The translations under genes were made by a program, and so were the position numbers. A stretch of DNA of 64,000 nucleotides from Crenobacter oryzisoli (GTDB lineage Bacteria > Pseudomonadota > Gammaproteobacteria > Burkholderiales > Chromobacteriaceae): NCBI RefSeq assembly GCF_030385785.1, contig NZ_JAUEDK010000020.1:19090-83089 (forward strand), read 5' to 3'. Below are positions 55,033-63,082 of the stretch, in pieces. The notes beneath the pieces were generated by a model, which saw only the letters and a list, made by a program, of their open reading frames with translations, did not search any database and had not been told where the DNA came from. Every line of letters starts with the position of its first letter. Within the stretch, counting starts at the first letter, position 1.

Positions 55033-55054
55033 GAGATTGACTCCTTGAGCGCGA

Positions 55055-56035
55055 TCAGATGACGAACACCGACGAGCCGGTCGTCTTGCGCGATTCCAGA
55101 TCGCGGTGTGCCTGTGCGGCATCCTCGAGCGCGTAACGCTGGTTGATCTCGATCTTGATGCGGCCGGCGGCCACATGGCCAAACAGCTCGGCAGCGAGTT
55201 CGTCCTTCTCTGCCGGATCGGCGATGTAGTCGGCCAGGGCCGGGCGGGTCAGGTAGAGCGAACCCTTCATCGCCAGAATCTGCGGGTTGAACGGCGGAAT
55301 CGGGCCGGAGGCCGTGCCAACGCATACCATCAGGCCGCGGCGCTTGAGCGAATCGAGCGAAGCCTCGAAAGTGTCCTTGCCGACGCTGTCGAACACCACA
55401 TTCACGCCGACGCCATCGGTCAGCTCGCGCACGCGCTTGGCCACGTCCTCGTGACTGTAGTTGATGGTGTGATCACAACCGTGAGCGCGGGCGATTTCCG
55501 CCTTGGCATCGCTCGAGACGGTGCCGATCACGTTCAGACCGAGAACCTTGGCCCACTGCGAGACGATCAGCCCCACACCGCCAGCGGCCGCGTGCAGCAG
55601 AATAGTGTCGCCGGCTTTGAAGTCCCAGATGCGGCGCATCAGGTAGGAGGATGTCAGGCCGCGCATGGTCATGGCGGCGGCGGTTTCGCAGCTGATGCCT
55701 TCCGGCAGTTTGATCAGCGGGGCGGCCGGAATCAGGCGTTCGGTACTGTAGGCGCCCAGCGTGTTGACGAAACCGGTGTAGGTGACGCGATCACCCACGG
55801 CAACGTTGGTCACGCCTTCGCCGACAGCTTCAACCACGCCAGCAGCTTCCACCCCCATGCCTGCAGGCAGTGGGATCGGATACAGGCCGGTGCGGAAATA
55901 GGTGTCGGCAAAATTGAGGCCGACCGCTTCGTGGCGCAGGCGCACCTGCCCCGGGCCGGGTGCGCCGACGGTTACTTCCTCGTATTTCAGAACTTCCGGT
56001 CCGCCGGCTTCGTAAAAGCGAATGGCATGTGCCAT
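55055..56035 (-). CDS. qor: NADPH:quinone oxidoreductase (zeta-crystallin type)
   Basis: A 326-residue MDR-family reductase: RLRHEAVGLNFADTYFRTGLYPIPLPAGMGVEAAGVV near the start, NADPH site LLHAAAGGVGLIVSQWAKVLGLNVIGTVSSDAKAE, no zinc ligands. The family reduces quinones or enones. In the cluster it could reduce an unsaturated intermediate. It starts 66 bp after the UspA-hemerythrin stop. Confidence 0.9.
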   Translation of the reverse strand: MAHAIRFYEAGGPEVLKYEEVTVGAPGPGQVRLRHEAVGLNFADTYFRTGLYPIPLPAGMGVEAAGVVEAVGEGVTNVAVGDRVTYTGFVNTLGAYSTERLIPAAPLIKLPEGISCETAAAMTMRGLTSSYLMRRIWDFKAGDTILLHAAAGGVGLIVSQWAKVLGLNVIGTVSSDAKAEIARAHGCDHTINYSHEDVAKRVRELTDGVGVNVVFDSVGKDTFEASLDSLKRRGLMVCVGTASGPIPPFNPQILAMKGSLYLTRPALADYIADPAEKDELAAELFGHVAAGRIKIEINQRYALEDAAQAHRDLESRKTTGSSVFVI

Positions 56036-56101
56036 CTTGATCTCCTGTTCATCCGTGCGGGCGCTGGGCCCGCTAGGTAAATATGTCGTGCCGCTAGCGA
56101 C

Positions 56102-57124
56102 TCAACTAGCAATGGGGGCGGTTAAATTCACGATGCGCGAAAACAAGTGCTTGAATTCGGTTTCGGTGTTGCCGCTGAAACGCGGATCATGGTTGCCGCA
56201 AAAAGCATTCTTGATTTCGTTCCAATCGGCTTCGGTCAAATGGCGCTGTGCCGCCGGAATGATGACGCCTTCCTCGCGGCCCAAATGCTCCCACATAAAT
56301 TTGGCATATCGATCGACGGTGTCTTTCAGATCCTCCAGCGAGGATTCGCCCGCGGCGTATTTGTCGACGATGACAGCCAGCTCCATGATGAGTTGCGTAT
56401 CTCGTTGATGTTGGCGTTCCAGCTCGTCGAGCTCTGCATTGACTTCCGAAGTGCGTTCGCGCAACTTGCGGAAGAGGTACTCGTTTTCTTTAGGATGATG
56501 CAGCATTGCTGGAAATGTCTGGATATAACGCATCATGGACTGCATCAATTCGATGTCTGGCGCGTGACCGTGCTCTTCCGCCGTTTGGATCAGATAGAGC
56601 CACGCGTGCAGAACGGCGGCGAGCGAGCGGTGTTCGTCGCGGATGATTGCGATGGCTTGGGCCGACAAGGAGGACTGGCTGGTCGCGGAGACCAATACCG
56701 GAATGTCGCTGTGCATCAGCACCTTGAGCGTTTGTGAGCCGAGCATCGTGCCGATGCTGCCACTCTTGCAGTGCGAAGCAACGAAAATCAGGTCGCAGCC
56801 GGCGTCGCGCGCGGTGGCGAGGATGGCTTGATACGGACTGTCGTTGACGGAACTTCCAGAGTCGCACGGTACGCCTTGCGCTCGCGCGGCTGATTCGGCC
56901 TTGGCGAGCAATTCACGCGTCCGGTTTTCGTAGACGTAGGTGAATTCCGCCGGCGCGATGCACCCTGGGGCTTCCGCCGTGCAGAACAGCGAGGCGGCAT
57001 GGTCGGGCTGCGCGTGAAAAAAGGTGATGCGGGCATCAAGGGTGCGTGCAAACTCGACGGCGCGGCTCACCGTTTCGATGGAAAGATCGGTGTCGTCGAT
57101 GGGGACTAGTAGGTGTCGGTACAT
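56102..57124 (-). CDS. UspA-hemerythrin fusion protein
   Basis: A 340-residue two-domain protein. Residues 1-145 are a universal stress domain (MYRHLLVPIDDTDLSIETVSRAVEFA, and the ATP-type loop GSIGTMLGSQTLKVLMHSDIPVLV). Residues about 155-335 are a hemerythrin/HHE domain with ligand set H165 (RDEHRSL), H209/H210 and E213 (LHHPKENEYLF), H239, H280 and E284 (MWEHLGREEG). It would bind a di-iron centre and sense or carry O2 or NO. AGGAG stands about ten bases before the start. Confidence 0.9.
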   Translation of the reverse strand: MYRHLLVPIDDTDLSIETVSRAVEFARTLDARITFFHAQPDHAASLFCTAEAPGCIAPAEFTYVYENRTRELLAKAESAARAQGVPCDSGSSVNDSPYQAILATARDAGCDLIFVASHCKSGSIGTMLGSQTLKVLMHSDIPVLVSATSQSSLSAQAIAIIRDEHRSLAAVLHAWLYLIQTAEEHGHAPDIELMQSMMRYIQTFPAMLHHPKENEYLFRKLRERTSEVNAELDELERQHQRDTQLIMELAVIVDKYAAGESSLEDLKDTVDRYAKFMWEHLGREEGVIIPAAQRHLTEADWNEIKNAFCGNHDPRFSGNTETEFKHLFSRIVNLTAPIAS

Positions 57125-57164
57125 GGCGGGCGGCTCCTGCAATAAACTTAAAGATGATTGTTTT

Positions 57165-57473
57165 TCATCCAGCGACCGAGACCAGCACCCTCCCGTCAAC
57201 TATCCTGACTGGGAAGGTGGGAACAGTAAGTGCAGGAGAGCTGACATGAGCACCGGTCGTGACGTCGAAGCGCAAACCATGTGCGGGGCAGGCTACAGTG
57301 CGCCCGGAGATGCAACCGCCTGAGAGTGCCGAGCCCATGTGAGGACAAGCGTTCTCAATTGCATGGATGGCGCCATTCACATTGAACAGCGCGACGTCCT
57401 GACCGCTGATCCGTACGGCAAGCGAATGCCCTGGTGCAATATGCCCCTGGGCGCAGACGTCTTGATACGTCAT
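57165..57473 (-). CDS. Rieske [2Fe-2S] protein
   Basis: A 102-residue soluble Rieske ferredoxin-like protein with both cluster motifs, CPHMGSALSGG and CPAHGLRFD (C-x-H ... C-x2-H). Similar small proteins carry electrons to ring-hydroxylating oxygenases or belong to nitrite reductases; no oxygenase is nearby. It is the first gene of the minus-strand cluster and faces the LuxR regulator. Confidence 0.9.
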   Translation of the reverse strand: MTYQDVCAQGHIAPGHSLAVRISGQDVALFNVNGAIHAIENACPHMGSALSGGCISGRTVACPAHGLRFDVTTGAHVSSPALTVPTFPVRIVDGRVLVSVAG

Positions 57474-57592
57474 CCGACTTTCCCCAATAACTAAGAGTGA
57501 TCCTGAACTTAGCGTAAAGCCATGCTCTTTCCGATGCCCTACTCAGAAAAGGGAGGGAGGGGGGGGGTTGACCTGGTTTGACGATTCGAATG

Positions 57593-57609
57593 ATCCTTTA
57601 TAAAAGGAT
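57593..57609. promoter_or_regulatory. Inverted repeat between Rieske and LuxR genes
   Basis: ATCCTTT-ATA-AAAGGAT, perfect 7-bp arms, in the divergent intergenic region. A possible plus-strand promoter (TTGACG at 57578, TATAAA at 57599, 15-base spacer) overlaps it, so a regulator binding here would affect the LuxR gene. Confidence 0.5.
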
Positions 57610-57729
57610 TGCCATTTGTAGCCCGATTGCTAAGTGGGCAAACTGATGGTGTTTTGCCGGCCAGACCTCGCGTTACATCCTTTCTTGCCTGCATGGAGGG
57701 TGTTCGACTTAGCCTATAGGCGCAGCTTG

Positions 57730-60441
57730 ATGACCTCAGCGATTAGTGGCGTATTCGGCGCCGTTACCGAATTTGTTCTCAAGACAACCCCCCCGAAAGC
57801 CCCACGACATTTGTTGGTCCGGTCCCGGCTTGGCTCCGCTGAGGAAAGCCTGCGAGAGCACCGCTTGATCGTGGTGCAGGCACCCGCGGGCTTTGGGAAA
57901 ACGTCCCTGCTTGCGCAGTGGCGACGCGAGTATTTGACGCAGGGCGCGGCGGTCGCCTGGTTGTCGGTGGACGGCCGGGACGATCCATATCGCTTCCTGC
58001 AAGGCCTGGTCCACGCTGTCAGAGTGGGCGCGGCACGCCCAGCTTTCGGGCGCGTCCTGCTGGAGGGCGCTACAGCGGCGGTGGGAGAACTGGAGGGCAT
58101 GACAGCCTGGCTCGCCGAGTTGGCGATGTCCGCGCTGGATTTGGTTCTGTTCATTGATGAGGCCGACTCTCTGCCGGAGGCGAGCCTGGCAGCGTTGGCG
58201 TACCTCATGCACAACGCCCCGCGCAACTTGCGGATTGTTGTGGCGGCACGGGGTGGGGTTGATTCGGCGGTCGCCGACCTGGGCAGCTATGGGCAATGCG
58301 TGGTGCTTGGCCCGGAGATTCTCCGTTTTCGGTTTGATGAGACGATTGCATTGATCCGCAATCGCTTTGGCGCGAGAGTGGATGCGGACACCTGTGCCCG
58401 TTTGCATGAATTGACCGAAGGCTGGCCGCTTGGCCTGCAACTGGCTCTTTCCGCCATGGAGCGGGGCAGTGACCCGAGTTCGGTTGTCAACTCTTTGTCT
58501 ACCAGTGCTGGTGACCTGCGCGATTATTTCGTCGATGGATTGATCTCGAAGCTGCCGGCTGAGGATCTGGCTTTTCTCACGCGCATTGCGGTGGTCGATC
58601 GACTTCATCCGGACCTCTGCCAGGCTTTGACCGGTCTTGAGCAGGCGCAGGAACTGCTCTCCCGTCTGATGCGGGAAACGCCCATCTTTGTTGCCGGCGA
58701 AAATGGAGCTTGGAGCCGCTTGCATATGCTGGCGCGTGATGTGTTGCGTGCGCGATTCGCGCTGTTGCCGGATAAGGAGAGGGCAGAACTGCATGGACGC
58801 GCCATGCAATGGTTGGCCGAGCACGGTATGGTGGAAGAGGCGGCAAGGCATGCCTATGCCGCTGGGGAATATCATGTTGCGTACGATCTTGCCGAGCGCT
58901 GTCTTTACGATGCCGTAAGGCAGGGCCAACAGGTGGCGGTGCTCGAGTGGCTTGAGCGCCTTTCGGAGAGAGATCTGGAGCAGCGCCCCCGTTTGCGTCT
59001 GGCGGCGGCGTGGGTGTTGGCGCGTAGCGAGCGCCACAGGGAGGCCGAGCAGCAGGTCGAGCGTCTCCTCGCAACCCCGAACATTGACGACGAGTTACGC
59101 TACGAATGCGCGTTGATTATGAGTGCGGCGGCGTATTTCGGCGACGATACCGACCGTTTCGTCGAACTTTTTGAGCCATGGGCCAACTCCCCGCCCACCC
59201 GTGACCCCTGGCTGCTGCAGATCCACGCCAATCGTCTGTCCGGCTGCGCCATCGTGCGGGGCGATGCGGCACAGGTGCGTCGCCACCAGCAGTTTGCCCC
59301 TAGTTTTGGCATCGACAAGCCGGGCAATTACGTGGCGCGCTGGGGCGGCTTCATGGTCGGCTTGAGTTATCTGGTCGAGGGCCAGCATCGCCTTGCCGAG
59401 GAGGCGCTGCGTCCGGCGCTGGCAGGGGCAGAGCTGGAGCTGGGCCGCCGCAATCCCCTGTCGTGCATGCTGGCCTCGCTGCTGGCCGCGGCGGTCTACG
59501 AGCGCGACCAGCTCGACGAGGCGGCTGCTTTGCTGGCCAATCGTCTCGATGTGCTGGAGCGTACCGGCACGCCGGAAACCGTGATGTATGCCTACCGTAC
59601 CGCGGCTCGCGTGGCGGCGGCGCAGGGCGTTGAACACCGCGCCCTCGACTTGCTCGAAGCCATGTACACCACTGGTGTCGCGCGCGGCCTGCCCAAGCTG
59701 TGTGTCATCAGTCTGGCCGAGCAGATCCGCATCCATGCTTGGCGCTTCCGTTCCGAAACCTGCCGGGCGCTGGCGCAGCGGATCGACGAGATCGTCGAGA
59801 ACGATACCGCGCACGGCCCGCTATGGCGGCGCATGGTGACCTTCTTCCAGAGCCTGGCGCACGCCTATGTGGCTGTATCGGCCCAGAACTGGCGCGGTGC
59901 GCTCGAGGCGCTTGCGGTGGCGGCGCCGCAGGCGGATGCGATGAAGCTCGGCCGCTACCGGATTTGCATCATGGCGCTGCGCGCCTTTGCGCTCGACCAT
60001 GTTGGTGAGGACGGTGTGGCCTTAATCAGGGAAGCCATGAATCTAGCTCAAACCTTCGGCTTGGCCCGCACGCTTGCTGATGCTCATCCGTCGTTGGCCG
60101 ACTGGGCGCGTCGCATGGCCGAGGAGAGTGAGGAGGGCGGCGGGGTCGTCCAGATTCCGCGCGTCGCCCGTCCGCCTGTGGAGCACAGGGTCTCGGCGCC
60201 GCGTGCGCTTCCCAGCATGGTGCTAACGCCCAGGGAGCGGGATCTGCTTGAACAATTGGCGCGTAATCTCTCGAACAAAGAAATTGCCATGGCAATGTCA
60301 GTGAGCGAGGAAACGGTCAAGTGGCACCTGAAAAACCTGTTTGGCAAGCTGGATGTCGGCTCGCGCAAGCAGGTCGTGCGGCGTGCGCAACTTTTGGGGT
60401 TCCTGGAAGGGGCGGAATATATGCCGTCACCTTCACGCTAG
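57730..60441 (+). CDS. MalT-type LuxR transcriptional regulator (large ATP-binding, LAL)
   Basis: A 903-residue STAND-type activator: a nucleotide-binding domain with Walker A APAGFGKTSLLAQW near 52-65 and Walker B-like LDLVLFIDEAD, tandem helical repeats in the middle (about 350-800), and a C-terminal LuxR HTH (MVLTPRERDLLEQLARNLSNKEIAMAMSVSEETVKWHLKNLFGKLDVGSRKQVVRRAQ). MalT-like regulators are activated by a small inducer with ATP. It is divergent from the BKACE/TauD cluster and is its likely controller. An upstream in-frame GTG at 57634 would add 32 residues. Confidence 0.92.
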   Translation: MTSAISGVFGAVTEFVLKTTPPKAPRHLLVRSRLGSAEESLREHRLIVVQAPAGFGKTSLLAQWRREYLTQGAAVAWLSVDGRDDPYRFLQGLVHAVRVGAARPAFGRVLLEGATAAVGELEGMTAWLAELAMSALDLVLFIDEADSLPEASLAALAYLMHNAPRNLRIVVAARGGVDSAVADLGSYGQCVVLGPEILRFRFDETIALIRNRFGARVDADTCARLHELTEGWPLGLQLALSAMERGSDPSSVVNSLSTSAGDLRDYFVDGLISKLPAEDLAFLTRIAVVDRLHPDLCQALTGLEQAQELLSRLMRETPIFVAGENGAWSRLHMLARDVLRARFALLPDKERAELHGRAMQWLAEHGMVEEAARHAYAAGEYHVAYDLAERCLYDAVRQGQQVAVLEWLERLSERDLEQRPRLRLAAAWVLARSERHREAEQQVERLLATPNIDDELRYECALIMSAAAYFGDDTDRFVELFEPWANSPPTRDPWLLQIHANRLSGCAIVRGDAAQVRRHQQFAPSFGIDKPGNYVARWGGFMVGLSYLVEGQHRLAEEALRPALAGAELELGRRNPLSCMLASLLAAAVYERDQLDEAAALLANRLDVLERTGTPETVMYAYRTAARVAAAQGVEHRALDLLEAMYTTGVARGLPKLCVISLAEQIRIHAWRFRSETCRALAQRIDEIVENDTAHGPLWRRMVTFFQSLAHAYVAVSAQNWRGALEALAVAAPQADAMKLGRYRICIMALRAFALDHVGEDGVALIREAMNLAQTFGLARTLADAHPSLADWARRMAEESEEGGGVVQIPRVARPPVEHRVSAPRALPSMVLTPRERDLLEQLARNLSNKEIAMAMSVSEETVKWHLKNLFGKLDVGSRKQVVRRAQLLGFLEGAEYMPSPSR

Positions 60442-60583
60442 CCTTTGCGCTCTCGAGGAATGGAACTCGCAGAAAAATGTTTTCTGCAGTTGGGTGGACT
60501 GGGCGAAGAGCCTGGTGTTAATGTCCAAAAACAATAAAGCCAGTCATGAAGTAATGAAGTCTGACTTGAATTGATCATGGCGG

Positions 60584-60619
60584 AAAAGCGAAGAGGCCCT
60601 TTGGGCCTCTTCGCTTTTT
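60584..60619 (+). terminator. Strong intrinsic terminator
   Basis: A 16-bp perfect stem AAAAGCGAAGAGGCCC / GGGCCTCTTCGCTTTT with a TTT loop and T tail, 140 bp after the LuxR gene. Confidence 0.93.
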
Positions 60620-60778
60620 GCAGCATGAGTTACTGCCGTACTTCTATCCGCCAGGCAGTGTATCGACCAAAGTCACCATACCTCAAGGCGCGTCCCGCTC
60701 AAGGGGGCATCCATACCATTAACAAAGAGGGTAGGGGGCTAGTATCAATTATTACCCCTTGAACGCGTGGAGATGGCC

Positions 60779-61213
60779 ATGAATGATGCATACAACCTTC
60801 AGCGTTTCATTGATGCTCAAGCCGGTATCTATGAATCCGTCCTCAGCGAGTTGAGAGCGGGGCGAAAACGTGGGCACTGGATATGGTACATCTTTCCGCA
60901 GATAGACGGGCTTGGCAGCAGTGCGATGTCGCTGGAGTATGCGATCAAGTCTCAAGGTGAAGCCAAGGCCTATCTTGAGCATCCGCTCCTGGGGGAGCGT
61001 TTGAGAGAGTGCACGCAGCTTGTTTTGAACCTGGAGGGGCTTACTGCCCAGCAGATCTTCTCCTACCCGGACACACTCAAGTTCCGTTCCTGTATGACGT
61101 TGTTTGACCGAACAGCGTGCGATTCAACAATTTTTCGAGACGCGCTGGTCAAGTACTTCGGAGGGGAGCCAGACCCCTTGACTCTCGATCTTCTCCAGAA
61201 GAAAGCAGACTGA
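60779..61213 (+). CDS. DUF1810 family protein
   Basis: A 144-residue protein matching DUF1810: NLQRFIDAQAGIYESVLSELRAGRKRGHWIWYIFPQIDGLGSSAMSLEYAI, AKAYLEHPLLGERLRECTQLVL, DTLKFRSCMTLFDRTA and a C-terminal FGGEPDPLTLDLL. The molecular function is not established to my knowledge. ATG 60779 has GGAG six bases upstream. Single gene. Confidence 0.88.
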   Translation: MNDAYNLQRFIDAQAGIYESVLSELRAGRKRGHWIWYIFPQIDGLGSSAMSLEYAIKSQGEAKAYLEHPLLGERLRECTQLVLNLEGLTAQQIFSYPDTLKFRSCMTLFDRTACDSTIFRDALVKYFGGEPDPLTLDLLQKKAD

Positions 61214-61231
61214 AGGGCTTTGTCTTGTGCA

Positions 61232-61290
61232 TATTGAACAACTCGTTATAGAGCCCGGCATAGCCGACATCATCGATGCGGCTCGCCCAA
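61232..61290 (-). pseudogene. Degenerate duplicate of a pntB segment
   Basis: The stretch GAACAACTCGTT...GAGCCCGGCATAGCC...CATCGA closely repeats the part of pntB at about 61458-61504 (GAACAACTCGTTGTCGAGCC region, coding GLDNELFYMD). Only about 55 bases are shared, so it looks like a local duplication of the gene's 3' part, since decayed. Confidence 0.6.
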
Positions 61291-61330
61291 CCCGCTGCCC
61301 CCGCCGCACCGGCAAGGCAGGCCCGCGCAA

Positions 61331-61354
61331 TTAAAAAGCCGCCCCGAAGGGCGG
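61331..61354 (-). terminator. Intrinsic terminator of the pnt operon
   Basis: On the minus strand a CCGCCC-(TTCG)-GGGCGG hairpin is followed by CTTTTTAA, about 25 bases after the pntB stop. Confidence 0.9.
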
Positions 61355-61377
61355 GTCAGGCTCAGGAACGGCGGCGA

Positions 61378-62751
61378 TCAGGCGTGCTCGACCGCCTTCA
61401 CCAGCTCCTCAACCACCTTCTTGGCGTCGCCGAACACCATCATGGTCTTGTCCATGTAGAACAACTCGTTGTCGAGCCCGGCATAGCCGGCGTTCATCGA
61501 GCGTTTCACCACGATGGTGGTGCGCGCCTTGTACGCCTCCAGGATCGGCATGCCGTAGATCGGGCTGCCCTTGTCCTTCTGCGCCGCCGGGTTCACCACG
61601 TCGTTGGCGCCGATCACCAGCACCACGTCGGTGTTGGAGAAGTCGGAGTTGATCTCTTCCATCTCCAGCACCTGCTCGTACGGCACTTCGGCTTCGGCCA
61701 GCAGCACGTTCATGTGCCCCGGCATCCGGCCGGCCACCGGGTGGATCGCGTAGCGCACGTTGACCCCCTTCTCGGTCAGCTTGTCGGCGAACTCCTGCAG
61801 CGCGTGCTGGGCGCGCGACACCGCCAGGCCGTAACCCGGCACGATGATCACGCTGTCGGCGTTGCCCATCAGGAACGCCGCATCGTCGGCCGAGCCGGAC
61901 TTGTAATTCTTCGGCCCGGACGCCGCACTGCCACCGGCGGCCGCCTCGGCGCCGAAGCCGCCGAGCAGCACCGACACGATCGAGCGGTTCATCGCCTTGC
62001 ACATGATGTACGACAGGATCGCACCGGACGAGCCGACGCAGGCACCGGCGATGATCAGCACCGGGTTGTTCAGCGTGAAGCCGATGCCGGCGGCCGCCCA
62101 GCCCGAGTACGAGTTCAGCATCGACACCACCACCGGCATGTCGGCGCCGCCGATCGGGATGATCAAGGTCACGCCCAGCACCAGCGCCACCGCCAGCATC
62201 GCCAGGAAGGCGGCGTGGCTGTCGGTGACGAAGTAGGCGAGACCGAAGCCGACCATCGAGAGCGCCAGCACCAGGTTCAACAGGTGCTGGCCGCCGAACG
62301 ACACCGCCTTGGAGCCGAACTTGCCGGACAGCTTGCCGTAGGCGATCACCGACGCGGTGAAGGTGATCGCGCCGATGAAGGCGCCGATGAACAGCTCGAC
62401 CTTCTGGACCGGGGTGTGCTCCTGGCCGGTGTGGAAGATCGCGGCCACGGCGATCAGCACCGCTGACAGACCGACCAGCGAGTGCATCGCCGCCACCAGT
62501 TCCGGCATGCCGGTCATCTCGACCGTCTTGGCCTTCCAGGTGCCGATCAGCGCGCCGGCGGCGATCGCGCCACCGAGCAGCGCCCACACCGGCTTGTCCA
62601 TGATCATCAGCGTGGTGACCACGGCGATCACCATGCCGATCATGCCGAAGGTGTTACCGCGTCGCGCCGAGGTCGGCGACGACAGCCCCTTGAGCGCGAG
62701 GACGAACAGCACCGCCGCGACCAGATAGAGAATTGCAGAAAGATTGATCAT
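61378..62751 (-). CDS. pntB: NAD(P) transhydrogenase subunit beta
   Basis: A 457-residue inner-membrane subunit with about nine segments and a C-terminal NADP(H)-binding domain (VIIVPGYGLAVSRAQHALQEFADKL, HPVAGRMPGHMNVLLAEAEVPYEQVLEMEEIN, VVLVIGANDVVNPAA, VVKRSMNAGYAGLDNELFYMD). The complex uses the proton gradient to make NADPH from NADH. It is the last gene of pntA1-pntA2-pntB on the minus strand, 12 bp from pntA2. Confidence 0.96.
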   Translation of the reverse strand: MINLSAILYLVAAVLFVLALKGLSSPTSARRGNTFGMIGMVIAVVTTLMIMDKPVWALLGGAIAAGALIGTWKAKTVEMTGMPELVAAMHSLVGLSAVLIAVAAIFHTGQEHTPVQKVELFIGAFIGAITFTASVIAYGKLSGKFGSKAVSFGGQHLLNLVLALSMVGFGLAYFVTDSHAAFLAMLAVALVLGVTLIIPIGGADMPVVVSMLNSYSGWAAAGIGFTLNNPVLIIAGACVGSSGAILSYIMCKAMNRSIVSVLLGGFGAEAAAGGSAASGPKNYKSGSADDAAFLMGNADSVIIVPGYGLAVSRAQHALQEFADKLTEKGVNVRYAIHPVAGRMPGHMNVLLAEAEVPYEQVLEMEEINSDFSNTDVVLVIGANDVVNPAAQKDKGSPIYGMPILEAYKARTTIVVKRSMNAGYAGLDNELFYMDKTMMVFGDAKKVVEELVKAVEHA

Positions 62752-62763
62752 CGGGTCGGCTCC

Positions 62764-63063
62764 TTAGCGTTGCTTCTTCTTGAACATGTCGAGCATGCGC
62801 TGGGTCACCAGGAAGCCGCCGAAGATGTTGATGCTGGCGAGGAAGATGCCGATCGCGCCGAGCACCGAGGTCAGCGTGAGCTGTGCACCGTTGATGTCGA
62901 CCACCTGCAGCAGGGCGCCGACGATGATGATGCCCGAGATGGCATTGGTCACCGCCATCAGCGGGGTGTGCAGCGCCGGGGTGACGTTCCAGACCACGTG
63001 GTAGCCGACGAACACGGCCAGCACGAACACGGTCAGGCTGGTGATAAACGGATCTACAACCAT
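62764..63063 (-). CDS. pntAB: NAD(P) transhydrogenase subunit alpha, part 2 (membrane)
   Basis: A 99-residue membrane part of the alpha chain with three segments: [46 protein letters not shown] and [31 protein letters not shown]. In E. coli this is fused to the NAD-binding part; here it is a separate gene, as in Rhodospirillum-type operons. Confidence 0.95.
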   Translation of the reverse strand: MVVDPFITSLTVFVLAVFVGYHVVWNVTPALHTPLMAVTNAISGIIIVGALLQVVDINGAQLTLTSVLGAIGIFLASINIFGGFLVTQRMLDMFKKKQR

Positions 63064-63082
63064 GAAACTCTCCTGAATGCGG

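Noticed and set aside
61276..62466. 396-codon plus-strand frame over pntB
   Set aside because: Very His/Arg/Val-rich reverse image of pntB; pntB is intact on the other strand.
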